The translations under genes and the position numbers were made by a program. From positions 1 to 64,000 of the forward strand of contig JAHBVJ010000001.1 of assembly GCA_019637615.1 (NCBI GenBank): a stretch of 64,000 nucleotides of DNA, given 5' to 3'. This stretch comes from Anaerolineae bacterium. GTDB taxonomy: Bacteria; Chloroflexota; Anaerolineae; Aggregatilineales; UBA2796. Under the pieces are notes generated by a model. It was not told the DNA's origin. It made no database searches and saw only the letters and a program-made list of their open reading frames with translations. Below are positions 45,457-55,106 of this stretch, piece after piece (the stretch's first letter is position 1; every line of letters starts with the position of its first letter).

Positions 45457-46302
45457 TCAGGTGGTTTCGGTTGGCCCCAAGGTTTCGATTTGATAGCCGC
45501 GTGGATAGGTGCGGTTTTTTTGTTTGGTGAACAGGAAGGGGCGACGGCGAACAGGTAGAAATTGGATGGCGAAGGCACGTAGGCGCATCACGCGTTCCAG
45601 AGTCCAGCGGAGCCATGCGGGCTGCGCGGGGAAGCCGAAGGCCTTGCGCAGCGGTTCATCCAACAGCGCGTAGATGCCGATCTTGACGAGCGGGCTGAAC
45701 ACCGCCGGATACCAGCGGCAGAAGATGTCTACCGTGGCGTCGGCAATGTGGCGGTTGGTGTCGGTGTAGGTGTAGTACTTGGCCTCGTAGTCATGGTTGA
45801 AGCGCTCGTAATCCTCGAACGATTCGGGGATGTCCTGAATGTTCATGCGCTTGCCGACTTCACGCCAGAAATAGAAGGTAGCTTGACGTTCGTGTTCGGT
45901 ATAGAGACGCCAACCGAGCATCTTGTTCCAGCGGATCGGCTCGAAGATGAAGGTGGACAGCACGTACAATTTGTCCTCATTAGAGATCGGGAAGTGGCGA
46001 TGGATGTTGTTCATGCGGCGGATGGCTTCGTGCCCACGTTCGCTGTCATAGCCTTGCTCGACAATCTCCGCCATGATCAGTGAGGTGTCGTCGTAGCGCT
46101 TTTGCCCATGCTTGGCGAACTCGCCCGTTTGCGCCAGCAGCGCCGAGATGCTCGGAATGGCGTAGGTGCGGAACAGAGCGAATTCCAATGCCCGCAGATG
46201 ATCAATCGGGAATTCGAGTTCGCTGGTGATGAACAGGATGCGATGATGATCCTTCATGGGGTCGAGGCTGAGGATTTCATTTAGATTCTTGTTACGCAAC
46301 AT
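45457..46302 (-). CDS. Oxygenase MpaB-like (DUF2236) protein
   Basis: The ATG at 46302 follows GGAGAGTGTAGCC. The 281-residue helical protein contains the family pattern: LALRTYAIPSIS-like start (FALFRTYAIP), KRYDDTSLIM, HRHFPISNEDKLYVLSTFIFEPIRW and a YFFWREVGKRM block. Members are haem-containing oxygenases such as latex-clearing and MpaB proteins, usually without assigned substrates. It is not an operon partner of its neighbours. Confidence 0.8.
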   Translation of the reverse strand: MLRNKNLNEILSLDPMKDHHRILFITSELEFPIDHLRALEFALFRTYAIPSISALLAQTGEFAKHGQKRYDDTSLIMAEIVEQGYDSERGHEAIRRMNNIHRHFPISNEDKLYVLSTFIFEPIRWNKMLGWRLYTEHERQATFYFWREVGKRMNIQDIPESFEDYERFNHDYEAKYYTYTDTNRHIADATVDIFCRWYPAVFSPLVKIGIYALLDEPLRKAFGFPAQPAWLRWTLERVMRLRAFAIQFLPVRRRPFLFTKQKNRTYPRGYQIETLGPTETT

Positions 46303-46410
46303 GGCTACACTCTCCATAAAGATAAGTGCAGCCACTGTACGATGTGATTGTGCCTAACTGCCAGCCCAACAAGTGCTCACTTTTTGCTCAACTCAAGCGA
46401 TGGCGCTGCC

Positions 46411-47190
46411 TTACTGCTGGCAATTCCGGCATAGATAGCACGCGCCGCCTAGATATTGAATTTTCTGGACGGTGCTACCGCAGTTCGGGCAGGGGCAACC
46501 CACCGCGTTCTTGTCCATAAGGCGGATGTAGCCGCCGCGCTGGTTGAAGAGATCATACTCGTCGTAGCGTCCCCCTTTGGCGATGGCCTCTTGAAGCGTG
46601 GTGAGGATGGCATCGTATAAGGTGTGGATGTTGGGCGCGGTGAGTTCGCTTAGGGGGCGCTTGGGATGAAGGCGGGCACGGAACATGATGTCCTGCGCAA
46701 TCGCATTGCCGAGACCGGGGATCAGTTGATCCTGAGTCAGGAGCGCTTTCACAGAGCGCTTTTTGCCGCCCGCTGCTTCGTGGACGAGCGTTTGAAAGTA
46801 GTCAGCGGTGAACGCAGAATCGATGGGCGTGGGGCGCATCCCCTTGATGTAGTTCCGTTCTTGCTCGGCACCCTTCGTGTAGAGTTCCATCGCGCCCCAC
46901 ATGTCGGTCATCATCGTGAAGAAGGAACCGTCCGCGAAACTGAGATAGAGGTGGTACTTGGCGGGCACGGCAGTTCCGGCGGGGTGATACAGCATTTTGC
47001 CACCGCATTCCCCGAAGACCAGCACATAGTCAGGTTCGAGGGGAATGAACAGCCAACGCCCTTTGACGGTGGCTTCACCGATGGTTCGTTCGTGAGTCAA
47101 GGCTTCAAATTCGGGCGCGCTGCGGTTGTACCAGACAAATTTGTGCGGAGAATTGCCGAGCTGACCGCGCTGGATGGTCTTGCCTATCAA
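46411..47190 (-). pseudogene. Fpg/Nei-family DNA glycosylase lacking its catalytic N-terminus
   Basis: The ORF covers the Fpg/Nei fold: SPHKFVWYN, QDQLIPGLGNAIAQDIMFRARLHPKRP (H2TH motif) and a terminal zinc finger CPCPNC...CYLCRNCQQ. The family must begin MPELPE or MLELPE, because Pro2 is the nucleophile and Glu3 assists. Here the best start is a TTG at 47190 giving (L)IGKTIQRG. The frame upstream reads ALQINAT before an in-frame stop at 47212-47214, so about eleven residues are missing. The stop lies within the heptamer repeat 47206-47226. The product should lack base-excision activity, so it is marked as a pseudogene. Confidence 0.75.
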
Positions 47191-47205
47191 GGTCGCGTTG
47201 ATCTG

Positions 47206-47226
47206 TAGTGCTTAGTGCTTAGTAAA
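47206..47226. repeat. Tandem heptamer AGTGCTT, at the broken Fpg 5' end
   Basis: GTAGTGCTTAGTGCTTAGTAAA borders the point at which homology of the glycosylase ends. It is the same heptamer family as at 18312 and 39579. Confidence 0.7.
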
Positions 47227-47553
47227 GACAAATGGCGTTTGGAGCGGTGAGATAGGTTGGGCATAGCAGCCTTTCGACCTGACGGGTGAGGCGTGAGGAT
47301 TTGGGGTGAGGCAGCGCGTTCTGAAGCAGCGGCACGACTAACGTTTATATTCCTAGTACGTATTTGGGGACCAACAGTTGTTCGATAAGACGATGTTTGA
47401 CCTGTGGTTTGCGGGAGCAGTGCGGGTTTTGCATCGCAAGCGTGTAATAAGCCATTGGTAATGGTGATCAGTTGTTATAAAATGAGAGCGTTTGGGGATA
47501 ACCCGAATTTACTAATCAAGCTGCGCTGGCGGTAGTCAGAGAACGGTTCGTGC
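47227..47553. other. Intergenic region without a gene
   Basis: This stretch separates the glycosylase remnant from the flippase-like gene. It contains TTGTTATAAAATGAGAG near 47470, a possible promoter with a TATAAA -10. I see no ORF, RNA gene or clear repeat. Confidence 0.4.
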
Positions 47554-48588
47554 ATGAGACGTTGGATCATCCTCGCGGTAAGCGTGTTAATCAGTGTGTT
47601 CTTCCTGTATATTGGCCTCAGCGGTCAAAAGCTCGATGAAGTGTGGGCGGAAATCCAGAAGGTGAATTTGCTGTGGTTGATCCCCGGCATCATCATCTAC
47701 TTCGCGGCGGTGTGGGGACGCACATGGCGGTGGCATTATCTACTGCGCCCGCTGAAACCCGTCAGTCTGGGCAAACTGTTCCCGATTGTGGTGATCGGCT
47801 ACATGGGTAACAACGTGTACCCGTTCCGCGCTGGTGAGGTGATCCGCGCGTATGTGTTGCAGCGGAACGAGGGCGTGAAAGTCAGCGCTAGTCTGGCGAC
47901 GATCATCGTAGAGCGCATCTTCGACGGGTTGGTGATGCTGCTATTCGTGTTCGTGGCACTGCCATTCGCAAATTTTCAGGATGAGTGGCTGCGTAATGTG
48001 GTGATCATCGGGACGATTGTATTTCTGGCAGCGCTCGGCGTGTTCCTCGTGATGGCGACGCGCCCCGTCCAAGCACGCAATCTGTACCATCTGCTGATCA
48101 CTAAGCTGCTGCCACACGGCTTGCAAGAGCCGATTTTGCGCATCGCTGACCACTTCATGGAAGGGTTGGAAAGCCTGCGCAGTCCGCGCGACCTGCTGAT
48201 GACGTTCGTGACATCGGTGTTTATCTGGCTGACCGAGACGACGAAATATTGGTTCGTGATGCACGCCTTCAACTTCGAGGTCAGTTTCTTCGCGCTGATG
48301 CTGATGACAGGCGTGGTCAACCTCGCGACGACGCTGCCGAGTTCGCCGGGATATGTGGGTACGTTCGACGGCCCCGGCATTCTGGTGCTGGAACGGTTCG
48401 GCGTGCAGCGAGCTATCGCGTCGAGCTATACGCTGGTGCTGCACGCGGCGCTGTGGCTCCCGATCACGCTGCTTGGCTTTTTCTATCTGGCGCAGCAAGG
48501 ATTATCGTGGCGGTCGTTCGGTGAGGCCGAGAAGATCGTGGAAGCTGAACGCCATACTGCTGATCCAGCCACGGTGAGCGCGGACTAG
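47554..48588 (+). CDS. LPG-synthase-type membrane domain protein (YbhN/AglD family)
   Basis: The 344 residues form about eight membrane helices with the family's landmarks: W..HYLLRP, GYMGNNVYPFRAGEVIRAYVL, ATIIVERIFDGLVMLLF, and LPSSPGYVGTFDGPGI. This UPF0104 family is related to the flippase half of lysylphosphatidylglycerol synthase and is often linked to glycolipid or exopolysaccharide work. Its location near UDP-glucose dehydrogenase fits such a role but does not prove it. Confidence 0.87.
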   Translation: MRRWIILAVSVLISVFFLYIGLSGQKLDEVWAEIQKVNLLWLIPGIIIYFAAVWGRTWRWHYLLRPLKPVSLGKLFPIVVIGYMGNNVYPFRAGEVIRAYVLQRNEGVKVSASLATIIVERIFDGLVMLLFVFVALPFANFQDEWLRNVVIIGTIVFLAALGVFLVMATRPVQARNLYHLLITKLLPHGLQEPILRIADHFMEGLESLRSPRDLLMTFVTSVFIWLTETTKYWFVMHAFNFEVSFFALMLMTGVVNLATTLPSSPGYVGTFDGPGILVLERFGVQRAIASSYTLVLHAALWLPITLLGFFYLAQQGLSWRSFGEAEKIVEAERHTADPATVSAD

Positions 48589-48616
48589 TTTTGTAAGTAG
48601 CGTAAGTTAGCAGTTG

Positions 48617-48656
48617 CCCTCACCCCCGCCCCCTCTCCCGCAAGGCGAGGGGCGAG
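48617..48656. repeat. CTCACCCCCGCCCCCTCTCC hairpin repeat
   Basis: This is the sister of the hairpin at 18858-18900: a CCCCTCTCCCGCAAGGCGAGGGG stem-loop, 25 bases after the flippase-like gene. Confidence 0.6.
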
Positions 48657-48658
48657 CA

Positions 48659-49018
48659 AACAGCCCGCCGATCAGTTGGATGCGCTGAGATCAGGGTGGC
48701 AGGATAGGTAAAGCGATGACAGGAGATGGGGGATCGGGACGATAGCGCCGTCCGACGTTGATGTTTAAGTAATTAGTCAAGGAAACGTGGGTTCGTCGTC
48801 ACGTCGCCCGACGTTAATGGTGTTTAAGAAATTAGACAAGGAAACGCAAGGTTGTCGGCAACGCACGCCGAGGGTTAAAACTCCCGGCTACAATCCCAAG
48901 AAGTCCACTAAAGGGACTCAAGAAAATGCGTTGACGTGCGCATCGTATTCCTGCCTTATTTTTTGAAAGGCCATAAACGTCAGGCTTAGAGAACGAAGTC
49001 CCTGCGGGACTCACACCC
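48659..49018. repeat. Composite repeat cluster (modules A, A, C, B nested in another repeat)
   Basis: The cluster starts with CAGCCCGCCG...GATCAGGGTGGC, the unit also at 45362. Two copies of module A follow (about 48755 and 48816), then module C (48896-48976) and module B (about 48980-49018). The other half of the outer unit (ACACCCTGTTGATATGG) comes last. With the flanks it fills the 555 bases between two genes, and no gene is seen in it. Confidence 0.75.
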
Positions 49019-49143
49019 TGTTGATATGGAGGAGCGCACCGATAAAATGCTCTCGATTGAGAAGGCACAACAAATGTCGGTGAGTGAAGCAGGGTTCAGG
49101 AAGTACAGACCACCGATAAAGCGGATAAGTAAAGGACGAATTG

Positions 49144-50460
49144 ATGCGCATTGGCATTATTGGGGCTGGCCCGGCTGGTCTAGCGGCGGCCTACGATCTG
49201 GTGAAGGCCGGACACGCAGTAACTATTTTCGAGGCGACGGATCGCGTTGGCGGGTTAGCGGCTGGCTTCAAAGATGAGGGATGGGATTGGGAACTGGAAA
49301 AGTTTTATCATCACTGGTTCCAGTCTGACCATGACATTCTTGGCTTGATCAACGAACTTGGACTCAGCGATCAGGTGATCTTCCCGCGCCCGAAAACCTC
49401 GATGTGGTCACGCGGCAAGGCGTATCTCTTCGATAACCCCGTTTCGATGCTGCTGTTCCCTAACATGCCGTGGATTCCCAAGTTCCGGTTCGGGCTGGTG
49501 GGCTTGTATTTGCGGCTGACCAAGCAGTGGCAACCGATGGAGAAATACACCGCCGAAGAATGGCTGATCAAGTACATGGGCAAAGAGGCGTACGAGGCGT
49601 TGTGGCGTCCGATGCTGATCGGCAAATTTGGCGATTTGTACCGCGAGGTGACGATGGCGTGGTTCTGGGCGCGCATCTACACGCGGACGGTGAAATTGGG
49701 GACGTATCAGGGCGGCTTCCAGAAGTTCCTCGATACCTTCGCACAGAAGCTCCAGCAGATGGGCGTGACGATCAGGTTCAACGCGCCCGCCAAAAACGTC
49801 CGGCGGGAAGATGGCGGACTCAAGCTGACCGCTAATGAGGAGCCATTTGATTTTGACGCGGTGATCAGCACGACTTCGCCCGCCGCGATGCTCAAGATCG
49901 CGCCTGATCTGGCGGCGCAGAAATCCTATGCAGATCAACTTGGCACCTTGCGGAATATGAGCGCGGTGGTGCTGGTGCTGGCGCTGAAACAGACCTTGTT
50001 GACGGACGGTACATATTGGCTGAATTTGCCCGCTAGTAGCCCTGATAAGAGCAAGAGCGAGTTTCCCTTCCTCGCGCTGGTGGAACACACGAATTATCTA
50101 GATGCCAAGCATTACGGCGGCGACCACATCGTCTACTGCGGTGATTATGTTGCGCCGGATCATGAATACATGCAGATGAGCGAAGACGCGCTGGTTGATC
50201 GCTTCGTGAAGGCGCTCAAGACCTTCAATCCGAATTTCTCGCCCGATTGGATACGGAAATACTGGCTGTTCCGCGCACCGTACGCACAACCGATCCCGAC
50301 CGTGAATCATTCACGCAACATCCCCGACCTCGCTACACCGATTCCGGGGTTGTATCTTGCCAGCATGAGCCAGATATACCCTTGGGATCGTGGTACGAAT
50401 TACGCGGTGATGATCGGACGGCAAGTCGCGCAGCGCGTGATGAACGATAAGCGCGCGTAG
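49144..50460 (+). CDS. FAD-dependent amine/protoporphyrinogen-oxidase-like oxidoreductase
   Basis: The ATG at 49144 has AAAGGACG upstream. The N-terminal dinucleotide-binding motif is [16 protein letters not shown]...[11 protein letters not shown]. The substrate region contains [13 protein letters not shown] and the C-terminal FAD motif is [28 protein letters not shown]. This branch is often annotated as NAD(P)/FAD-dependent oxidoreductase and lies near polysaccharide genes, but the substrate is not known. It is followed by UDP-glucose dehydrogenase 86 bases later. Confidence 0.83.
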   Translation: MRIGIIGAGPAGLAAAYDLVKAGHAVTIFEATDRVGGLAAGFKDEGWDWELEKFYHHWFQSDHDILGLINELGLSDQVIFPRPKTSMWSRGKAYLFDNPVSMLLFPNMPWIPKFRFGLVGLYLRLTKQWQPMEKYTAEEWLIKYMGKEAYEALWRPMLIGKFGDLYREVTMAWFWARIYTRTVKLGTYQGGFQKFLDTFAQKLQQMGVTIRFNAPAKNVRREDGGLKLTANEEPFDFDAVISTTSPAAMLKIAPDLAAQKSYADQLGTLRNMSAVVLVLALKQTLLTDGTYWLNLPASSPDKSKSEFPFLALVEHTNYLDAKHYGGDHIVYCGDYVAPDHEYMQMSEDALVDRFVKALKTFNPNFSPDWIRKYWLFRAPYAQPIPTVNHSRNIPDLATPIPGLYLASMSQIYPWDRGTNYAVMIGRQVAQRVMNDKRA

Positions 50461-50546
50461 TGCAATCGTCGCGCTTTTTGTTAAGACTTTAGCCCCCTCA
50501 GCGGGTAAGGTACACTTGCGACATATTGGTCAAGGAGTCAATGGTA

Positions 50547-51875
50547 ATGGCTAACATTTGTGTGGTCGGCGTCGGGTATGTCGGCCTTGTGACCGGCACT
50601 TGTTTTGCCGATCTGGGTAACAAGGTGGTCGCGCTGGATATTGTGGAAAAGCGCGTTGAAAACCTCAAAAAAGGCATCCTGCCGATTTATGAACCCGGCC
50701 TCAAGGAAGTCGTTGAGCGCAATGTGCGGGCGGAGCGGTTGAGCTTCACCAGCAGCTATAAAGAGGCGCTGAAAGATGTTGAGTTTGTGTTCATCTGCGT
50801 CGGTACGCCCGAAGGCGTGGACGGCGAAGCGGATTTGCAGTACGTCCGCATGGCTGCCGAGGCCATCGCGGAGAACATGGATCACGAAATGATCGTGATC
50901 AACAAATCGACGGTTCCCGTCGGCACGGGCGATTGGGTCGCCAGCATCATCCGTGAGAAGCAAGCGCAGGATATTCCTTTCGCGGTGGTGAGCTGCCCCG
51001 AATTCTTGCGGGAAGGCTCGGCGCTGCGGGATTTCTTCAACCCCGACCGCACGGTGCTCGGATCGACGGATAAGACCGCCGCGAACAAGGTGGCGCAGTT
51101 GCACCTCGCACTGCGTGCGCCCATCGTCGTGACCGACCTGCGCACGGCGGAGATGATCAAGTACGCGTCCAACGCGTTCCTCGCGACGCGCATCAGCTTC
51201 ATCAACGAGATCGCTAACATTTGCGAAGCGCTCGGCGCGGATGTGAAAGAAGTGGCGCAGGGGATGGGCTATGATAAGCGCATCGGGCATCATTTCCTCG
51301 AATCCGGCGTGGGGTACGGTGGGAGTTGTTTTCCGAAGGACGTGAAGGCGCTGGCTTACATGGCGCAGATTCATGGCACGGAGCCACAGTTACTGCAATC
51401 CGTGATGGAGATCAACCTCACGCAACGCCGCCAGATCGTGTTGAAGCTGGAAGATATGCTCGGCACGCTGAAGGATAAGGTCATCGGCATGGTGGGGTTG
51501 GCGTTCAAGGAAAATACCGACGACATCCGCGAATCGCCCGCGCTGGACATCGCCAAGATGCTGCATGATCGCGGGGCGGTGGTGCGCGGCTACGATCCGG
51601 TGGCAATGGAAAACGTCCAGCGGACAACGAAATACATTAACCTGTCGGAAGATCCGTACGAACTGGCGCAGGGCAGCGATGCACTGGTGATCGCGACGCC
51701 GTGGAATGAGTTCAAGTCGCTGGACTTCGACAAGATCCGCAGCCTGATGAAGCAACCGATCATCGTGGACGGGCGCAACCTGTATGAGCCAACCCGCTTG
51801 ACCTCGCTCGGCTTCAAATATCGCGGCGTCGGACGCGGTTTTAAGGGCGCGATGCTCGAAAGCAACGGCAAATAG
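50547..51875 (+). CDS. ugd: UDP-glucose 6-dehydrogenase
   Basis: AAGGAG at 50532 leaves a 9-base spacing to this ATG. An ATG six bases earlier is the alternative. The Rossmann motif is [10 protein letters not shown]. The catalytic blocks [19 protein letters not shown] and the Cys nucleophile in [14 protein letters not shown] are intact, and [16 protein letters not shown] is the third-domain signature. It oxidises UDP-glucose to UDP-glucuronate with two NAD. A CCCCTCACC hairpin follows the gene. Confidence 0.94.
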   Translation: MANICVVGVGYVGLVTGTCFADLGNKVVALDIVEKRVENLKKGILPIYEPGLKEVVERNVRAERLSFTSSYKEALKDVEFVFICVGTPEGVDGEADLQYVRMAAEAIAENMDHEMIVINKSTVPVGTGDWVASIIREKQAQDIPFAVVSCPEFLREGSALRDFFNPDRTVLGSTDKTAANKVAQLHLALRAPIVVTDLRTAEMIKYASNAFLATRISFINEIANICEALGADVKEVAQGMGYDKRIGHHFLESGVGYGGSCFPKDVKALAYMAQIHGTEPQLLQSVMEINLTQRRQIVLKLEDMLGTLKDKVIGMVGLAFKENTDDIRESPALDIAKMLHDRGAVVRGYDPVAMENVQRTTKYINLSEDPYELAQGSDALVIATPWNEFKSLDFDKIRSLMKQPIIVDGRNLYEPTRLTSLGFKYRGVGRGFKGAMLESNGK

Positions 51876-51970
51876 CACGGCGCAGATACCCTAGCATAGT
51901 GGTGATGCTCCAAGTGCGGTAAACTCTTTCCCCTGAGCAGGTTACAAGCAGCAAGAATTTTCATCTGTCT

Positions 51971-51993
51971 CCCCTCACCGTTCTGGTGAGGGG
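51971..51993. terminator. Hairpin downstream of ugd
   Basis: CCCCTCACC (51971-51979) pairs perfectly with GGTGAGGGG (51985-51993) around GTTCT. No T-run follows on the plus strand, so it may be a weak terminator or one more copy of the GC-rich repeat hairpin. Confidence 0.45.
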
Positions 51994-52067
51994 CTGACGG
52001 GTTGCCGCTGAGTAACGCTTCGGGATGTAATGGGTGGAAGCGTAGCAAATAGGTTAGCGTCATCAGC

Positions 52068-53399
52068 ATGAGTAACTCTACAAATGGGGTAATCAAGCAC
52101 GTCTTGAGCAACGGCATGACCGTGCTGCTCAAGGAAGTGCGGACGGCACCGATCATAAGCTGGTGGGTGGTGTATCGTGTGGGCAGCCGTAACGAGCCGA
52201 CTGGATTGACGGGCGCTTCCCACTGGGTGGAGCATATGGTGTTCAAAGGCACCGATCAGTTTCCAGCAGGTTATCTGGATCGGGCGATTGAGCGCGACGG
52301 CGGGTACTGGAACGCGCAGACCTCGTTCGATTACACGGCCTATTTCGAGACGATGCCCGCTGATAAGATCGACCTCGCGCTGCGGGCCGAGGCCGACCGG
52401 ATGGCGAACGCCAAATTTGACCTCGAAGAAGTCGCCACCGAACGCACCGTGATCATCTCCGAACGACAGGGGAGCGAAAATTATCCGCTGACGTGGTTAG
52501 GTGAAGAGGTGCAAGCCGCCGCGTTCCGCGTGCATGGCTATCATCACCAGATCATCGGTGATATGACCGATCTCGAAACGATGACGCGGGACGACCTATA
52601 CAACCACTATAAGACGCATTACGCGCCGAGCAACGCGATTGGCGCGCTGGTGGGCGATTTCGATACGCAGTCGATGATCGAACGGTTGGAGGCGCTGTTT
52701 GGTGCGATCCCCGCCCGTGAAACGCCGCCGTTATTCGTGCGCCCAGAACCGCGCCAGACGGGTGAGCGCCGCGTCCGCGTGGAGCGCCCCGGCCCGGAAC
52801 GCTACATCTCGATTGCCTACAAAGCGCCCGCGATCACGCATGAGGACTGGATCAAGTTGTACATGCTGGATAATGTGCTAGGCGGCGCAAGCGGATTCGG
52901 CGGTGGTGGCGTGGGCAACCGTACCTCGCGGTTTTATCAGGCGTTGGTGAAAACGGAATTGGTGGCGTCGCTCAGTTCTGGATTGAACGAGTCCGTCGAT
53001 CCGTTTTTGTATTCGATTGACGGCGTGCTGCGCGAAGAAAGCAGTCTGGAAACCGTCGAAGCCGCGATTCTGGCGGAGATCGATAAGGCGGCGAACGGCG
53101 AGATTACCCAAGCCGAATTGGATAAGGCGCTGAAGCAAGCCCGCGCCCTGCTGGCATACGCCAGCGAGACGGTGACGAATCAGGCGTTCTGGCTGGCGTA
53201 TTTCGAGCATGTGGCAGGCGATCACGATTGGCTGAACCAGCTTGAGGATCGGCTACGCATGGTCACGCTGCAAGATTTACAGCATGTTGCACAGACTTAC
53301 CTCCACCCCTCGCAGCGCACTGTCGGGTGGTTCATCCCTACCGAAACTGACGAGGAGATTGAAGACGATGACCGTGATGACACCGATGTCGAGGCGTAA
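52068..53399 (+). CDS. M16 peptidase, catalytic subunit
   Basis: The inverted zinc motif HxxEH is present as HWVEH in TGASHWVEHMVF, with the downstream Glu in ATERTVIISERQGSE. The 443 residues comprise two M16 half-domains, as in mitochondrial processing peptidase beta and bacterial YmxG-type enzymes. It overlaps the following non-catalytic M16 gene by 32 bases, which suggests a 1:1 heterodimer made by coupled translation. Confidence 0.92.
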   Translation: MSNSTNGVIKHVLSNGMTVLLKEVRTAPIISWWVVYRVGSRNEPTGLTGASHWVEHMVFKGTDQFPAGYLDRAIERDGGYWNAQTSFDYTAYFETMPADKIDLALRAEADRMANAKFDLEEVATERTVIISERQGSENYPLTWLGEEVQAAAFRVHGYHHQIIGDMTDLETMTRDDLYNHYKTHYAPSNAIGALVGDFDTQSMIERLEALFGAIPARETPPLFVRPEPRQTGERRVRVERPGPERYISIAYKAPAITHEDWIKLYMLDNVLGGASGFGGGGVGNRTSRFYQALVKTELVASLSSGLNESVDPFLYSIDGVLREESSLETVEAAILAEIDKAANGEITQAELDKALKQARALLAYASETVTNQAFWLAYFEHVAGDHDWLNQLEDRLRMVTLQDLQHVAQTYLHPSQRTVGWFIPTETDEEIEDDDRDDTDVEA

Positions 53400-54681
53400 T
53401 TCGCTGCCCGGGCCGGACGATATTCGGCGCGAGGTGCTCCCCAACGGGATCGTCGTGCTGGCGCGGGAAAATTTCGCCGCGAAGTCAGTGGTGATCACGG
53501 GATCGCTGGCAGTGGGGAGCATCAATGAGGGGAGTCTGCGTCCGGGGCTGGCATCGTTTACCGCGTCGGCGTTGATGCGCGGCACACTGAACCGTGATTT
53601 CGATACGCTGCACGGCGAATTGGAAGGACTCGGCGCGAGTCTGGGCATTGGCGGCGGGGTGCATACGAGCAGCTTCAGCGGAAAGGCGCTAGCAGAAGAC
53701 CTGCCGACGCTGCTGACGCTGCTGTCTGACGTGCTGCGGTATCCGAGTTTTCCGGTAGACCAGACTGAACGGCTGCGCGGGGAAGCGCTAACCGGACTGC
53801 GGATTCGGATGCAAGATACACGCGCCGTGGCGGGCGACAGCTTCCGCGATCTGGCGTATCCGAACGGGCACCCATATCGCCGCAACATGAACGGCAATAT
53901 GGAGAGCTTGACGGCGATGACGCTGGACGAGGTGCGAGAATTTCACCGTGTCAATTACGGCCCCGACGGGATGATCATCGTGATTGTGGGGGCGGTCAAG
54001 GCGGAGGCGGCGGTGAACGCCGTGCAGAATGCGCTCGGTGATTGGCAGAATCCGATGCAACCACCAAAACAGTCGCTGCCCGATCTGGCGTTGATTCCAG
54101 AGATTCGGCAGGAATTCAAGGTGCTGGCGGGCAAAACGCAGTCGGACATTATCCTCGGCTGGCCGGGACCATCGCGGCTGTCGGCGGATTTTCATCCTGC
54201 TAACCTCGCCAACAATATCCTCGGCAATTTCGGCATGATGGGACGGCTCGGCAAGACCGTGCGCGAGGATCAGGGCTTGGCGTACTACGCGTCGAGTCGG
54301 TTGGGCGGCGGGCACGGACCAGCGCCGTGGACGATCTCGGCGGGCGTGAATCCGGCGAATGTGCAGCGGGCGATTGAGAGCATCGTGGTGGAGATCAACC
54401 GCCTGACCTCAGAGTTGGTGACTGAGGATGAACTGGCGGAGAATAAGGCCAATTTCATCGGACGTCTGCCGCTGTCGCTGGAGAATAACGAGGGCGTGGC
54501 TGGCTCGATCCTGAATATTGAGACGTACAACCTCGGACTCGATTACCTGCACCGCTATGCAGACGTAATCAACGCCGTGACGCGGGAAGACTTGTTGAGT
54601 ACTGCTCAACGGTATATGCGCGGGGATGCGTACGCGCTCGGTGTGGCGGGGCCGGAGATCGGGGAGGCCGAGGAAGAATAG
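53368..54681 (+). CDS. M16 peptidase-like, non-catalytic subunit
   Basis: The ATG at 53368 follows GAGGAGATTGAAGACG inside the previous gene. The 438 residues have the M16 fold (SVVITGSLAVGSINEG, FHRVNYGPDGMIIVIVGAV), but the HxxEH site is missing: the equivalent stretch reads FTASALMRGTLNRDFD. The C-terminal half keeps the substrate-binding pattern (REDQGLAYYASSRLGGG). It is analogous to the alpha subunit of processing peptidases and should need the upstream partner for activity. Confidence 0.9.
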   Translation: MTVMTPMSRRNSLPGPDDIRREVLPNGIVVLARENFAAKSVVITGSLAVGSINEGSLRPGLASFTASALMRGTLNRDFDTLHGELEGLGASLGIGGGVHTSSFSGKALAEDLPTLLTLLSDVLRYPSFPVDQTERLRGEALTGLRIRMQDTRAVAGDSFRDLAYPNGHPYRRNMNGNMESLTAMTLDEVREFHRVNYGPDGMIIVIVGAVKAEAAVNAVQNALGDWQNPMQPPKQSLPDLALIPEIRQEFKVLAGKTQSDIILGWPGPSRLSADFHPANLANNILGNFGMMGRLGKTVREDQGLAYYASSRLGGGHGPAPWTISAGVNPANVQRAIESIVVEINRLTSELVTEDELAENKANFIGRLPLSLENNEGVAGSILNIETYNLGLDYLHRYADVINAVTREDLLSTAQRYMRGDAYALGVAGPEIGEAEEE

Positions 54682-54718
54682 GATTATATTAACCATATAG
54701 GCGGCGGAGGAATGCAGT

Positions 54719-55030
54719 ATGAATTCGATCACGATCCCGATCATTATTGATGAACATCGGCGCGTTGTCATCGATATTCCTGATGATGTGCCGTTGGGCG
54801 CGGCGGAGATTACAATCACGCCCGTCGTGCCGCCAACCGACAAAGCGCCGTTGACATGGGAGGCTGCCCGCGCCAAGCTGCTGGCGGGTGGTGCGTTGAG
54901 TATCCATCAGTATGAACTGCCTGAAGGTGCTGTGCGCCTTACTGATGAAGAAATACAAGAACTCACTAAGGATGTAATCTTGCCCAAATCGCTTGATGAG
55001 ATGATAGACGAAGATAGAGGGCCACGATGA
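54719..55030 (+). CDS. Antitoxin-like small protein, apparently without toxin
   Basis: The 103 residues start with a beta-rich segment (ITIPIIIDEHRRVVIDIPDDVPLGAAEITITPV) followed by an acidic helical tail ending EDRGPR. I associate this layout with antitoxins paired with PIN-domain toxins in Chloroflexota and Cyanobacteria. The expected toxin frame would start at the overlapping ATGA (55026), but that frame stops after 19 codons and shows no PIN motif. It is an orphan antitoxin or an unrelated regulator. Confidence 0.6.
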   Translation: MNSITIPIIIDEHRRVVIDIPDDVPLGAAEITITPVVPPTDKAPLTWEAARAKLLAGGALSIHQYELPEGAVRLTDEEIQELTKDVILPKSLDEMIDEDRGPR

Positions 55031-55106
55031 GACCACTGGTAAGCATGAGTAAGAATGGCTTGGCTGGTTGCATCCATACTGCGTAGATATTCACCAGTTT
55101 TCGCCC

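Noticed and set aside
48832..49068. Similar minus-strand frames at 48832-49068 and 23490-23693 (KNKAGxRxxRQRxFLSPFSGLL) as a protein family
   Set aside because: The similarity comes from DNA module C and neighbouring repeat modules, with hairpin structure and no ribosome sites. It is a repeat, not a gene family.
55031..55084. 19-codon frame overlapping the antitoxin-like stop as a toxin gene
   Set aside because: It is too short and has no recognisable motif. At most it is a remnant.
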